From Pseudomonas paeninsulae (lineage in GTDB: Bacteria; Pseudomonadota; Gammaproteobacteria; Pseudomonadales; Pseudomonadaceae), in contig NZ_CP141799.1 in NCBI RefSeq assembly GCF_035621475.1, positions 280,001 to 344,000 on the forward strand: a DNA stretch of 64,000 bases. Direction: 5' to 3'. Made by a program: the position numbers and the translations under genes. Below, one piece after another: positions 1-9,368 of the stretch. Positions within the stretch are counted from its first letter, which is position 1, and each line of letters starts with the position of its first letter. A model generated the notes under the pieces. It did not search any database, had not been told where the DNA came from, and saw only the letters and a program-made list of their open reading frames with translations.

Positions 1-501
<501 letters not shown>

Positions 502-651
502 ATAACACCCAAACAATTTGCTGTTTGTGTGCTAGACGATCGAAGTCGACAACACACCGAAAGTTTGCAAGACCACGCACTACCCTTTATCACATACCCA
601 ATTTGGAGCCGCGTCCTTCTTGATAAAAGAAGCACGATGTTCCACCCGAAT
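502..651 (+). other. 23S-5S internal transcribed spacer
   Basis: This ~150 bp spacer lies between the 23S and 5S genes. It contains no tRNA and no credible coding frame. It should be part of the primary rRNA transcript and carry processing stems, but I did not resolve individual RNase III sites. Confidence 0.8.
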
Positions 652-771
652 TGCTTGACGACCATAGAGCATTGGAACCACCTGATCCCATCCCGAACTC
701 AGTAGTGAAACGATGCATCGCCGATGGTAGTGTGGGGTTTCCCCATGTGAGAGTAGGTCATCGTCAAGCTT
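652..771 (+). rRNA. rrf: 5S ribosomal RNA
   Basis: The ~120 nt sequence beginning TGCTTGACGACCATAGAGC and ending in the complementary GTCATCGTCAAGCTT has the Pseudomonas 5S pattern. It includes GGAACCACCTGATCCCATCC, CCGAACTCAGTAGTGAAACG and GATGGTAGTGTGGGGTTTCC. The complementary 5' and 3' ends form helix I. It is the last gene of this rRNA operon. Confidence 0.97.
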
Positions 772-778
772 GTATTCC

Positions 779-820
779 AAACCCCCCACCCGTGAAAACG
801 GATGGGGGGTTTGTCTTTGC
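779..820 (+). terminator. Rho-independent terminator of the rRNA operon
   Basis: A strong stem with arms AAACCCCCCA and TGGGGGGTTT, further paired by CCG/CGG, is followed by the T-rich stretch TTGTCTTTG. It sits directly after 5S. Confidence 0.93.
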
Positions 821-917
821 ACGCAAGAAATCAATCGCGGTAGCCTTGCGCTCGCTCAACCCTATGGTTTGTTAATATCTCGCGTTCTATTTTTCCTTCT
901 GAGGCTGGAGTTTGCCA

Positions 918-3900
918 ATGTCCGCCCCTGTGACCCCTTTCGGGCTTGCCGCCCTGCCGGATGCCTACAAGGCGGTGCTCTATGTGCTGGCTCTGTCTTT
1001 CCCGGGCAAGCATAAAACCGCTTTGCTCGAGCAGTTGCGCGAGATGGGGGTGCGCAGCTCCTCAACCCGGGCGATGGACGGCCCGGCGCTTAGCGAGATA
1101 CTGACGATGCTGCACCGCCTCGACTGGGTCAGTCTCGGCGGTGGCGGCCAGCCCTATTGCTTGCCGCTGGAGCGGCGCAATCTAGTGCTGCAGCAGCTCA
1201 ATAGCGACGTCAGCAAAGACAGCTGGTTGCTGGCGCTGCGCAGCAGCATCGCAACGCCGCGCAGCGCCTGGGATATACCTAGCCAGGCGAGTCAGCGGCT
1301 GAACCTGTGGCTGGCCATCCTAGGTGGACAGGCAGGTGACGTGCGGCAGGGGCTGGCTTTGCTGCAATCGAGTTCGCTGCGCCATACCCTGACGGGCGAG
1401 TCGCCTTGCCAGCAACTGCTGGCTGACGAGCCGGGCAGGGAGGTGTTTGCCACACTCAAGCATGAGGTCAAAAGCCTGTTGCTGGAGGATTATCTGGGTC
1501 AGGTGAACTGGCAATTGCAGCCGGCAGATGAGGCTTATCGGCAGGGGTTGGCCTTGGTCGCGGATTCCTCGGCCAGTGTGGAGTTGTCGTTGCAGCTGAT
1601 GTTGCAGGCCTTATGGCGTGGCGACTGGCTGCAATTTGAAGCGCTGGGGCAGGGTGGTCTGGCGTTCATGCAGCAGTTCATCCTTCAGGTGTTGCGTGGC
1701 CAGTATCCGCAAGCCTTGCTGGCCATGCAGGAGTGGACGCTGGCGATCAAGCGGCAAAGCAAGAAGCGCAAAGTTGACCTACCGCCGATACTCAATGGCT
1801 TTTATTGTCTGCTGTTGTTGGCTTGCGCTGACAAACAGCTGTACCCGGAGCTCAAGAAGGCGGTCAGCCTGGGCCTGAAAGAGTACTACGGCCGGGCTTA
1901 CCCGGCTCTGCAGATGCTGGTCGAACAGCAGCAGGCGAGTGTGCGGCGGCTTGATCCTGAGTTTAACGGGCCGTTGTCGTTCAATGGTTTCGATGGCCTG
2001 CTGCTGGCCCTGGGGCTGTACTGGGCGGATGCCGAGGTTGTGCGCGAGCCGGTTTGGCAGGAGCAGCTCAGTGGCGTTCGCGACAACCTTGCGGCGGCGG
2101 GCTACCACTGGCTTGGTGAGGAACTGGATGCCCTGCTGGCGCAGCAGTTTGCCCAGCCGCGGCGCCAGCCGGACTGGCATCAGAAGGCCGCTCTGGTACC
2201 GCTAGTCAGCCTCTATCAGCGCCAGGAAGCCTGGCAGCATGCCTTGACCGCACTGTCCCTGCTCAAGCCGGGCAAGACGGATTCGGGTCTTACGCAGCTC
2301 CAGAAGTCGGCGCGATTGGCCTGGTTCGTCACCTTCAGTCCTCATCAGCTGAGTGTCGAGCCACGTGAGCAGAAGCTCAGCGCCAAGGGACAGTGGAGCA
2401 AAGGGCGCGCCGTCGCCCTTAAACGCCTGTTTGAGGATGCCGACAGTCTGGACTTCCTCCTGGAGCAGGACCGGCAGACGATTCGCATGATTCAGCCTGG
2501 CACCGATTACTACTATGGCGGGGCGCGCCATGAGTTGTCTGCCGAGCACGCCTTGCCCCGATTGGTCGGGCATCCGGCCTTGTTCTGGGCCGATGCGCCG
2601 GATGTGCGAATCGATCTGCTGCTCGGCCAAGTGAGTCTGCAGCTCAAGTCGCAAGGCACGCAGATTCACCTCAAACTCGAGCCAAATGGTGTGCAAGGCA
2701 ACCCTGACGTGCTGCTGCGCAAGGAGACGCCGACGCGCCTGCTGGTTTACCCGATCAGCCGTGAGCTACGCCAGATCGCCGATATAGTCGGTGACGGCCT
2801 GAGTGTGCCGCAGGCCGCCAAGGCGCAATTGGTCGAGGCCATCGGTGCGATAGCACCGCTACTGCCGATCCACTCGGACCTGCCCGAGTTGGCTGGCCAT
2901 CTCGACAGCGTCGCCGCCGACAGTACCTTGTATGCCCACCTGTTGCCGCTGGAGGCAGGCCTGCGCCTGCAATTGCTGGTGCGACCGCTGGCCAGCAGCA
3001 GCTGGTTCAAACCCGGCCATGGATTGGAAAACGTACTCGGTGAACTCGACGGTAAAGCGCTGCAGGCCAGTCGTGACCTGCAGGCAGAAACCGCCGCGTT
3101 ACAACGCGTGTTGCAGGCCTGCCCGGCGCTGGCGCTGGCCGATACCGATGGTCAGGAGTGGCAACTGGCCGAGCCACAGGATGCCCTGCAAGTATTGAGT
3201 GAGTTGCAGGCGCTTGAGGGCGACTGGCTGCAATGCGTCTGGCCGGAAGGCGAGCGCATGCGGATCAAGGCGCGGCCGGGCATGAGCCAGCTCAAGCTCG
3301 GGCTCAAGCAGCAGGGCGACTGGTTCGTGCTCAGCGGTGAAGTGCAGCTGGACGATGGCCGCGTGCTGCACCTGCGCCAGCTTCTGGAATTGCTCAAGTC
3401 CAGCACCGGGCGCTTCCTCAAACTTGGCGAACAGGATTGGCTGGCCCTGAGCGACAGTCTGCGCAAGCGTCTGGACGAGTTGGCCCATCTGGCCGATCAG
3501 GTCGGCGATGACGGTCTGCGTCTGAATCTGTTGACCACGCCGCTGTTGGCCGGGTTGGCGCAAGAAGCCGGCGAGTTTCAGGCCGATGCCGGCTGGCAAG
3601 CGCACCTGGACAAGCTCGAATCGCTCAAGCACTACCAGCCGCAGGTGCCGAACACCCTGCAGGCCGAGCTGCGCGATTATCAACGCGAAGGTTTCGACTG
3701 GCTGGCGCGCCTGGCCCAGTGGGGGGTCGGCGCCTGCCTGGCCGATGACATGGGCTTGGGTAAAACCGTGCAGACCCTCGCTCTGCTGTTGCACCGGGCT
3801 TCTGCGGGGCCGCAGCTGGTGGTGGCGCCGACCTCGGTGGCGCTCAACTGGCAGGCGGAGACTGCGCGCTTTGCACCCACGCTCAGGCTGCACATCTATC

Positions 3901-5024
3901 AGCAGAACCGTCACCTCGACGGGCTGGGGCCGCGGGATCTGGTGATCGTCAGCTATGGTCTGTTGCAACAGGACAACCAGGCGTTCGCCAGCCAGCACTG
4001 GACCAGCGTGGTGCTGGATGAGGCCCAGGCGATCAAGAATTCCCAGAGCAAACGCTCGCAAGCGGCGATGACGTTGCAGGCCGACTTCAAGCTGATCGCC
4101 AGTGGCACCCCGGTGGAAAACCATCTGGGTGAGTTGTGGAACCTGTTCCGCTTTATCAACCCGGGCCTGCTCGGCAGCCAGGAACGTTTCGCCCAGCGCT
4201 TCTCCACGCCGATCGAGCGTGGCGAGCAGGGCGCGCGCAAGGCGTTGAAGGCCCTGATCCAGCCATTCATTCTGCGTCGACTGAAAAGCCAGGTGCTCGA
4301 CGAACTGCCACCGCGCACCGAGATCACCTACAAGGTGCCGTTGTCCAGCGAAGAGAGGCAGCTGTACGAGGCTCTACGCCAGCAGGCTATAGATACGCTG
4401 GGCACCACGGCGCCGGGCAAGTCGCTGCAAGTGCTGGCGGAGATCACCCGTCTGCGGCGCTTCTGTTGTCATCCGCGCCTGGTCATGCCGGGTTGCGGTC
4501 TGAGTGGCAGCAAGCTGGCCGCTTTTGCCGAAATCGTCGAGGAGTTGCTGGATAACCGCCACAAGGCGCTGGTGTTCAGCCAGTTCGTCGACCACCTGAG
4601 CATCATTCGTGGCTGGCTCGATGAGCAGGGCATCAGCTATCAGTACCTGGATGGCTCGACACCGCCGAAAGAGCGTCAGACACGCATAGCTGCCTTTCAG
4701 GCCGGTATAGGCGAGATTTTCCTGATCAGTCTGAAAGCCGGCGGTACCGGCCTCAACCTGACCGCTGCCGACTACGTGATCCACCTCGACCCCTGGTGGA
4801 ACCCCGCGGTAGAGGATCAAGCCAGCGACCGCGCCCACCGTATGGGCCAGCAGCGCCCGGTGACCATCTACCGGCTGGTCACCGAGCACACCATCGAGGA
4901 GCAGATCGTCGCCCTGCACGGGCAAAAACGCGACCTCGCCGACAGTTTGTTGGGCGGCGGCGAGGTCAGCGGCAAACTGGATGCCGATGCGCTGCTGAGT
5001 CTGCTCAAGGGCGACCAAATGTAG
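918..5024 (+). CDS. SNF2/HepA-type DEAD/DEAH-box helicase
   Basis: This 1368-residue cytosolic protein is a SWI2/SNF2-type ATPase. The ATPase core lies in the last third: motif I DDMGLGKT at about 943-950, motif II DEAQ at about 1034, motif III SGTPVENH, and motifs V-VI including SLKAGGTGLNLT and QASDRAHRMGQQ. The first ~900 residues match no domain I can name, although such long N-terminal regions are normal in bacterial members. The family couples ATP hydrolysis to translocation on DNA and remodelling of protein-DNA complexes; the partner here is unknown. The ATG at 918 is preferred over an in-frame TTG at 912, because GGAG at 907-910 is correctly spaced only for the ATG. The gene stands alone after the rRNA terminator and converges on tRNA-Arg. 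Confidence 0.9.
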   Translation: MSAPVTPFGLAALPDAYKAVLYVLALSFPGKHKTALLEQLREMGVRSSSTRAMDGPALSEILTMLHRLDWVSLGGGGQPYCLPLERRNLVLQQLNSDVSKDSWLLALRSSIATPRSAWDIPSQASQRLNLWLAILGGQAGDVRQGLALLQSSSLRHTLTGESPCQQLLADEPGREVFATLKHEVKSLLLEDYLGQVNWQLQPADEAYRQGLALVADSSASVELSLQLMLQALWRGDWLQFEALGQGGLAFMQQFILQVLRGQYPQALLAMQEWTLAIKRQSKKRKVDLPPILNGFYCLLLLACADKQLYPELKKAVSLGLKEYYGRAYPALQMLVEQQQASVRRLDPEFNGPLSFNGFDGLLLALGLYWADAEVVREPVWQEQLSGVRDNLAAAGYHWLGEELDALLAQQFAQPRRQPDWHQKAALVPLVSLYQRQEAWQHALTALSLLKPGKTDSGLTQLQKSARLAWFVTFSPHQLSVEPREQKLSAKGQWSKGRAVALKRLFEDADSLDFLLEQDRQTIRMIQPGTDYYYGGARHELSAEHALPRLVGHPALFWADAPDVRIDLLLGQVSLQLKSQGTQIHLKLEPNGVQGNPDVLLRKETPTRLLVYPISRELRQIADIVGDGLSVPQAAKAQLVEAIGAIAPLLPIHSDLPELAGHLDSVAADSTLYAHLLPLEAGLRLQLLVRPLASSSWFKPGHGLENVLGELDGKALQASRDLQAETAALQRVLQACPALALADTDGQEWQLAEPQDALQVLSELQALEGDWLQCVWPEGERMRIKARPGMSQLKLGLKQQGDWFVLSGEVQLDDGRVLHLRQLLELLKSSTGRFLKLGEQDWLALSDSLRKRLDELAHLADQVGDDGLRLNLLTTPLLAGLAQEAGEFQADAGWQAHLDKLESLKHYQPQVPNTLQAELRDYQREGFDWLARLAQWGVGACLADDMGLGKTVQTLALLLHRASAGPQLVVAPTSVALNWQAETARFAPTLRLHIYQQNRHLDGLGPRDLVIVSYGLLQQDNQAFASQHWTSVVLDEAQAIKNSQSKRSQAAMTLQADFKLIASGTPVENHLGELWNLFRFINPGLLGSQERFAQRFSTPIERGEQGARKALKALIQPFILRRLKSQVLDELPPRTEITYKVPLSSEERQLYEALRQQAIDTLGTTAPGKSLQVLAEITRLRRFCCHPRLVMPGCGLSGSKLAAFAEIVEELLDNRHKALVFSQFVDHLSIIRGWLDEQGISYQYLDGSTPPKERQTRIAAFQAGIGEIFLISLKAGGTGLNLTAADYVIHLDPWWNPAVEDQASDRAHRMGQQRPVTIYRLVTEHTIEEQIVALHGQKRDLADSLLGGGEVSGKLDADALLSLLKGDQM

Positions 5025-5042
5025 TCAGGTGAGCGGATAGCA

Positions 5043-5102
5043 GCACCATATAAACGAAAAGGCCCCAGGTTTTCACCTAGGGCCTTTTCGTTTATATGGT
5101 GC
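5043..5102. terminator. Bidirectional terminator/long inverted repeat abutting tRNA-Arg
   Basis: Two perfectly complementary 23-nt arms, 5043-5065 and 5080-5102, are extended by AGGT/ACCT after one mismatch and enclose a 4-nt loop. The inner GGCCC stem is flanked by A-rich and T-rich tracts on both sides, so it can terminate the helicase mRNA and the tRNA transcript. The right arm overlaps the encoded CCA end of the tRNA. Confidence 0.85.
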
Positions 5103-5173
5103 ACCAGGCGGGATTCGAACCCACGACCACTGCCTTCGGAGGGCAGTACTCTATCCAGCTGAGCTACTGGTGC
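5097..5173 (-). tRNA. tRNA-Arg (anticodon CCG)
   Basis: The minus strand reads GCACCAG for the 5' acceptor arm, the D-arm sequence TAGCTCAGCTGGATAGAG, an anticodon stem-loop CTGCC-CTCCGAA-GGCAG with anticodon CCG, the T-arm GGTTCGAATCC, and CTGGTGC-A-CCA. The acceptor arms pair over 7 bp and the CCA is encoded, giving 77 nt. It reads CGG codons. Confidence 0.97.
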
Positions 5174-5543
5174 AGCGCGGGCGCAATCATACGCATCTCG
5201 CGCGCGGGCGTCCATGCTGGTGGTTTGTGTGTGATTGCGCACGAACACAGCGGATTTGTCGTGAGTGATCGCCAGAACAGCCCTTGATCGGATGGATCGT
5301 TAATTTTTTCGAACAGACTATTGCCCTTTACCCCTCATGACCCTAGGATTCGTTTGAGATTTCAAACGATCTTGCTGAAACCGTTCGGAACTCTGTGCAG
5401 TCCTGACCAATCTTATGCAGACAGATTGTCGAAAATTGATAGAGCACAGCATCGTGCCCGTCAAAACATCTTTATATGGCCGCCTGCCCGTCGTGCCAAC
5501 AACAACCGTCCGACGCCTGGGTGTCGCGATGAAGGAGAACGTC
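5174..5543 (+). other. Intergenic/leader region upstream of gabD
   Basis: These 370 bp separate tRNA-Arg from gabD. The only structure I can support is the inverted repeat TCGTTTGA-GATT-TCAAACGA at 5350-5369, an 8-bp arm and 4-bp spacer that could be a regulator site for gabDT. The open frame extending upstream of gabD has no conserved sequence. No sigma-54 element was found. Confidence 0.4.
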
Positions 5544-6992
5544 ATGCAATTGAAAGACACCCAGCTGTTCCGCCAACAGGCGTATATCGACGGCACCTGG
5601 CTGGACGCCGACAGCGGCCAGACCATCAAGGTCACCAACCCGGCCACCAACGAAGTCATCGGTAGCGTGCCGAAGATGGGCGCCGCGGAAACCCGCCGTG
5701 CCATCGAAGCCGCCAACCGTGCCCTGCCGGCCTGGAGCGCACTGACCGCCAAGGAGCGTTCGAACAAACTGCGCCGCTGGTTCGAACTGCTGATCGAGAA
5801 CCAGGACGACCTCGGCCGCCTGATGACCCTGGAGCAGGGCAAGCCGCTGGCCGAAGCCAAGGGCGAAATCGTCTACGCCGCGTCCTTTATCGAGTGGTTC
5901 GCCGAAGAAGCCAAGCGCATCTATGGCGATGTGATTCCGGGCCACCAGCCGGACAAGCGCCTGATCGTGCTCAAGCAGCCGATCGGCGTGACTGCGGCCA
6001 TCACCCCGTGGAACTTCCCTGCGGCGATGATCACCCGTAAAGCCGGCCCGGCCCTGGCCGCCGGTTGCACCATGGTGATCAAACCGGCTTCGCAGACGCC
6101 GTTCTCCGCCTTGGCCCTGGTGGTCCTGGCCGAGCGCGCCGGTATTCCGAAAGGCGTCTTGAGTGTGGTCACCGGCAGCGCCGGCGACATCGGTGGCGAG
6201 CTGACCAGCAACCCGATCGTGCGCAAGCTGAGCTTCACCGGCTCGACCGAGATCGGTCGTCAGCTGATGGCCGAATGCGCCAAGGACATCAAGAAGGTGT
6301 CGCTGGAGCTGGGCGGCAACGCACCGTTTATCGTGTTCGACGATGCCGATCTGGATAAGGCGGTCGAAGGCGCGCTGATCTCCAAATACCGCAACAACGG
6401 CCAGACCTGTGTATGCGCCAATCGCCTGTATATCCAGGACGGCGTATACGATGCCTTCGCCGAGAAGCTGAAAGTCGCGGTGGCCAAGTTGCAGATCGGT
6501 AACGGTCTGGACGAAGGCACCACCACCGGCCCGCTGATCGACGACAAGGCGGTGGCCAAGGTCCAGGAACACATCGCCGACGCCATCAGCAAGGGGGCCA
6601 AGCTGCTCACCGGTGGCAAGCCGCACGCCCTGGGTGGCAGCTTCTTCGAACCGACCATCCTCACCGACGTACCGAGCAACGCCGCAGTGGCCAGGGAAGA
6701 GACCTTCGGTCCACTGGCACCGCTGTTCCGCTTCAAGGACGAGGCCGAGGTGATCGCCATGGCCAACGACACCGAATTCGGTCTGGCCTCCTACTTCTAT
6801 GCCCGCGACATGAGTCGCGTGTTCCGCGTGGCCGAAGCCCTGGAATACGGCATGGTCGGGGTCAATACCGGGTTGATCTCCAATGAAGTGGCACCGTTCG
6901 GTGGCATCAAGGCGTCCGGCCTCGGCCGCGAGGGCTCGAAGTACGGCATTGAGGACTACCTGGAAATCAAATACCTCTGCCTGGGCATCTAG
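5544..6992 (+). CDS. gabD: NADP+-dependent succinate-semialdehyde dehydrogenase
   Basis: This cytosolic enzyme oxidises succinic semialdehyde to succinate, the last step of GABA degradation. The 482-residue product is full length for the family and begins MQLKDTQLFRQQAYIDGTW as in Pseudomonas GabD. It carries the aldehyde-dehydrogenase active-site segment NNGQTCVCANR with catalytic Cys289, and the general-base segment LELGGNAP. The ATG at 5544 follows AAGGAG by 6 nt; an open frame reaching 5415 is spurious. It lies 262 bp upstream of gabT in the same orientation, separated by a large hairpin. Confidence 0.97.
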   Translation: MQLKDTQLFRQQAYIDGTWLDADSGQTIKVTNPATNEVIGSVPKMGAAETRRAIEAANRALPAWSALTAKERSNKLRRWFELLIENQDDLGRLMTLEQGKPLAEAKGEIVYAASFIEWFAEEAKRIYGDVIPGHQPDKRLIVLKQPIGVTAAITPWNFPAAMITRKAGPALAAGCTMVIKPASQTPFSALALVVLAERAGIPKGVLSVVTGSAGDIGGELTSNPIVRKLSFTGSTEIGRQLMAECAKDIKKVSLELGGNAPFIVFDDADLDKAVEGALISKYRNNGQTCVCANRLYIQDGVYDAFAEKLKVAVAKLQIGNGLDEGTTTGPLIDDKAVAKVQEHIADAISKGAKLLTGGKPHALGGSFFEPTILTDVPSNAAVAREETFGPLAPLFRFKDEAEVIAMANDTEFGLASYFYARDMSRVFRVAEALEYGMVGVNTGLISNEVAPFGGIKASGLGREGSKYGIEDYLEIKYLCLGI

Positions 6993-7025
6993 TCAGTCGC
7001 TACTGCGCTTCGGTGATGCTGCGTT

Positions 7026-7085
7026 GGCGAGGCCGGGAAAAATGCTCATTGGCAAAAGCCAGCTGTGCTTTTTCCCGGCCTCGCC
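7026..7085. repeat. Large intergenic hairpin between gabD and gabT
   Basis: Two perfect 17-nt arms (7026-7042 and 7069-7085), containing GGCCGGGAAAAA and its complement, surround a 26-nt loop with a smaller GGC-AAAA-GCC stem. Five T residues lie inside the stem rather than after it, so this looks more like a repetitive extragenic element than a classical terminator. It could still influence the gabD/gabT transcript ratio. Confidence 0.75.
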
Positions 7086-7254
7086 TGACCTGCGCTCGCT
7101 ACGCTCCGTGAGAGTGATGTATCGGTCAGGCAAACGAATTATTTCCCCGTGGCCGGGAGGGCTGTAGCAGTCGATCATCGTATGCTGCTGCCGCGCTTAC
7201 CCGGTCATTTCATCCTTGAACCACGCCGACCGATGAGCGGCGAATGAGGACATT

Positions 7255-8535
7255 ATGAGCAAGACCAACGAATCCCTGATGCAACGCCGCACCGCCGCCG
7301 TCCCCCGCGGCGTGGGCCAGATCCACCCGATCTTCGCCGACCGCGCAGAAAACGCCACGGTCATCGACGTCGAAGGCCGCGAGTTTATCGACTTCGCCGG
7401 CGGCATCGCGGTGCTCAACACCGGCCACCTGCACCCGAAAGTCATCGCCGCCGTGCAGCAGCAGCTGACCAAGCTGACCCACACCTGCTTCCAGGTGCTG
7501 GCCTACGAGCCCTACGTCGAACTGTGCGAGAAGATCAACGCCAAGGTGCCGGGCGACTTTGCCAAGAAGACCCTGCTGGTCACCACCGGCTCCGAAGCGG
7601 TGGAGAACGCGGTGAAGATCGCCCGCGCCGCCACCGGTCGTGCCGGGGTGATCGCCTTCACCGGCGCTTACCACGGCCGCACCATGATGACCCTCTCGCT
7701 GACCGGCAAGGTTGCGCCTTACTCGGCCGGCATGGGCCTGATGCCCGGCGGCGTGTTCCGCGCCCAGTACCCCTGCGAGCTGCACGGGGTCAGCGTCGAC
7801 GACGCCATCGCCAGCATCGAGCGCATCTTCAAGAACGACGCCGAACCGCGCGATATCGCCGCGATCATCATCGAGCCGGTGCAGGGCGAGGGCGGCTTCT
7901 ATATTGCGCCGAAAGAATTCATGCAGCGCCTGCGCGCCCTCTGCGACCAGCACGGCATCCTGCTGATCGCCGACGAAGTGCAGACCGGCGCCGGGCGTAC
8001 CGGCACCTTCTTCGCCATGGAACAGATGGGCGTGGCCGCCGACCTGACCACCTTCGCCAAGTCCATCGCCGGCGGTTTCCCGGTGGCGGGCGTATGCGGC
8101 AAGGCCGAATACATGGATGCCATCGCCCCGGGTGGCCTGGGTGGCACTTACGCCGGCAGCCCGATTGCCTGCGCCGCGGCACTGGCGGTGATGCAGGTGT
8201 TCGAGGAAGAGCAGCTGCTGGAGCGCTGCCAGGCAGTCGGCGAACGTCTGGTCAGCGGTCTTAAAGCCATCGCCGCCAAGCACAAGAGCATTGGCGAGGT
8301 GCGCGCCCTGGGCGCGATGATTGCCATGGAGTTGTGCGAGGACGGCGATTTGCACAAGCCAAATGCCACCCTGACCAGCCAGATTGTTGCCAAGGCCCGC
8401 GACAAGGGACTGATTCTGCTGTCCTGCGGCACCTACGGCAACGTGCTGCGGGTGCTGGTGCCGCTGACCGCCGAAGACGCCCTGCTGGACAAGGGCCTGG
8501 CGATCATCAGCGAGTGCTTCGACGAACTGGCTTGA
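7255..8535 (+). CDS. gabT: 4-aminobutyrate aminotransferase
   Basis: This PLP-dependent class-III aminotransferase transfers the amino group of GABA to 2-oxoglutarate, giving succinic semialdehyde for GabD. It is 426 residues, the family length. It begins MSKTNESLMQRR as in Pseudomonas GabT and carries LIADEVQTGAGRTG with the PLP-contacting Asp, and FAKSIAGGFPVAG with the Schiff-base Lys269. The ATG follows a GAATGAGGA ribosome-binding region. A terminator follows immediately. Substrate supply could come from the polyamine modules elsewhere in the window. Confidence 0.97.
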   Translation: MSKTNESLMQRRTAAVPRGVGQIHPIFADRAENATVIDVEGREFIDFAGGIAVLNTGHLHPKVIAAVQQQLTKLTHTCFQVLAYEPYVELCEKINAKVPGDFAKKTLLVTTGSEAVENAVKIARAATGRAGVIAFTGAYHGRTMMTLSLTGKVAPYSAGMGLMPGGVFRAQYPCELHGVSVDDAIASIERIFKNDAEPRDIAAIIIEPVQGEGGFYIAPKEFMQRLRALCDQHGILLIADEVQTGAGRTGTFFAMEQMGVAADLTTFAKSIAGGFPVAGVCGKAEYMDAIAPGGLGGTYAGSPIACAAALAVMQVFEEEQLLERCQAVGERLVSGLKAIAAKHKSIGEVRALGAMIAMELCEDGDLHKPNATLTSQIVAKARDKGLILLSCGTYGNVLRVLVPLTAEDALLDKGLAIISECFDELA

Positions 8536-8557
8536 TCGAGCGTTAGCGTTATAAACA

Positions 8558-8583
8558 AGACCCGCTTTGGCGGGTCTTTTTTT
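8558..8583 (+). terminator. Rho-independent terminator after gabT
   Basis: The stem AGACCCGC-TTTG-GCGGGTCT (8558-8577) is followed by a run of seven T residues, starting 23 bp after the gabT stop codon. Confidence 0.95.
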
Positions 8584-8729
8584 GGGATTTTTTCGTCGGG
8601 CTAGCGGACGGGTGTGATTGCCTCCAACCTCGGAGCCAGCTGGTTGCGGTCCGGCGGTCCGGCGATCTTGGTCGGCGCTCGGCATGAAGCACCGCACGCT
8701 GGCGCCTGCCTGCCTGCGGTGCCGCGTCG

Positions 8730-9146
8730 TTAATGGCCCTGGAGGGTGCGGATGAAGATCAGGGTGCCGACGCCCCAGGCGCCATTGAGCAGGAAACCGA
8801 TCAGAAAGCGCCCCGGCAATTGCGCCGGATCAAAGCCCATGCCCTTGAGTGGGAACACCACCAGCAACGCCACCGTGGTCAGGGCGATGCCGCCGAACAG
8901 CAGGCCCTTGAACCAGGGCACCGGGTTACCCTCCTGCCAGCGCAATGCGGCGACCATCAGCACTCCCCAGAGACCACCCCAGAAGCACGCCGACAGCCAG
9001 GCGGGCACCTGCAGCGGCGCGGTGGCCGCGATGGAGAAGGGCGCGAAGGGCACCACGCCGTAGGCGTGCAGCAGGCCGAGCAGCGGTTGATGAAAACAGA
9101 TCACCGCGAGAAAACCGGCGATAAAGGCGAATACCCAGCGTTGCAT
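8730..9146 (-). CDS. Small integral membrane protein, unknown function
   Basis: This 138-residue protein has about four hydrophobic segments (roughly residues 3-20, 48-68, 82-100 and 113-132), so it is probably an inner-membrane protein. I recognise no named domain. The motif CFHQPLLGLLHAYG near the N-terminus and the final GAWGVGTLIFIRTL look like a conserved Pseudomonas membrane family. The ATG at 9146 is chosen because AGGAGA lies just upstream; the frame continues 15 codons further without a better site. It is monocistronic and convergent with gabT. Confidence 0.75.
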   Translation of the reverse strand: MQRWVFAFIAGFLAVICFHQPLLGLLHAYGVVPFAPFSIAATAPLQVPAWLSACFWGGLWGVLMVAALRWQEGNPVPWFKGLLFGGIALTTVALLVVFPLKGMGFDPAQLPGRFLIGFLLNGAWGVGTLIFIRTLQGH

Positions 9147-9368
9147 GGACGTCTTCTCCTGTGAGTAGTGGAACGCGACTATAGGCGTCACGCTGCCGTA
9201 GTGGTGAGTCTCAGCCGCCTAGCGAATGTCCGTGCATAAGCACGGCTGGCAAGGGCCGCGCCGGGTACTATAGTGGGTCCTTCCGCACCGCGCCTTGTAA
9301 CGCCGGCTTCGCTCGGCACTCTAATCAAGCAGAACCACGCCACCGGCATTCATCCAAGGAGACTCGCT

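Noticed and set aside
912..917. TTG at 912 as the helicase start
   Set aside because: GGAG at 907-910 would be only 1 nt away; it is correctly spaced for the ATG at 918.
3099..4124. Long antisense frames opposite the helicase and the kinases (for example 27527-28885, 46100-48096)
   Set aside because: They are typical GC-rich shadow frames with biased composition, no ribosome-binding site and no recognisable domain, opposite strongly supported genes.
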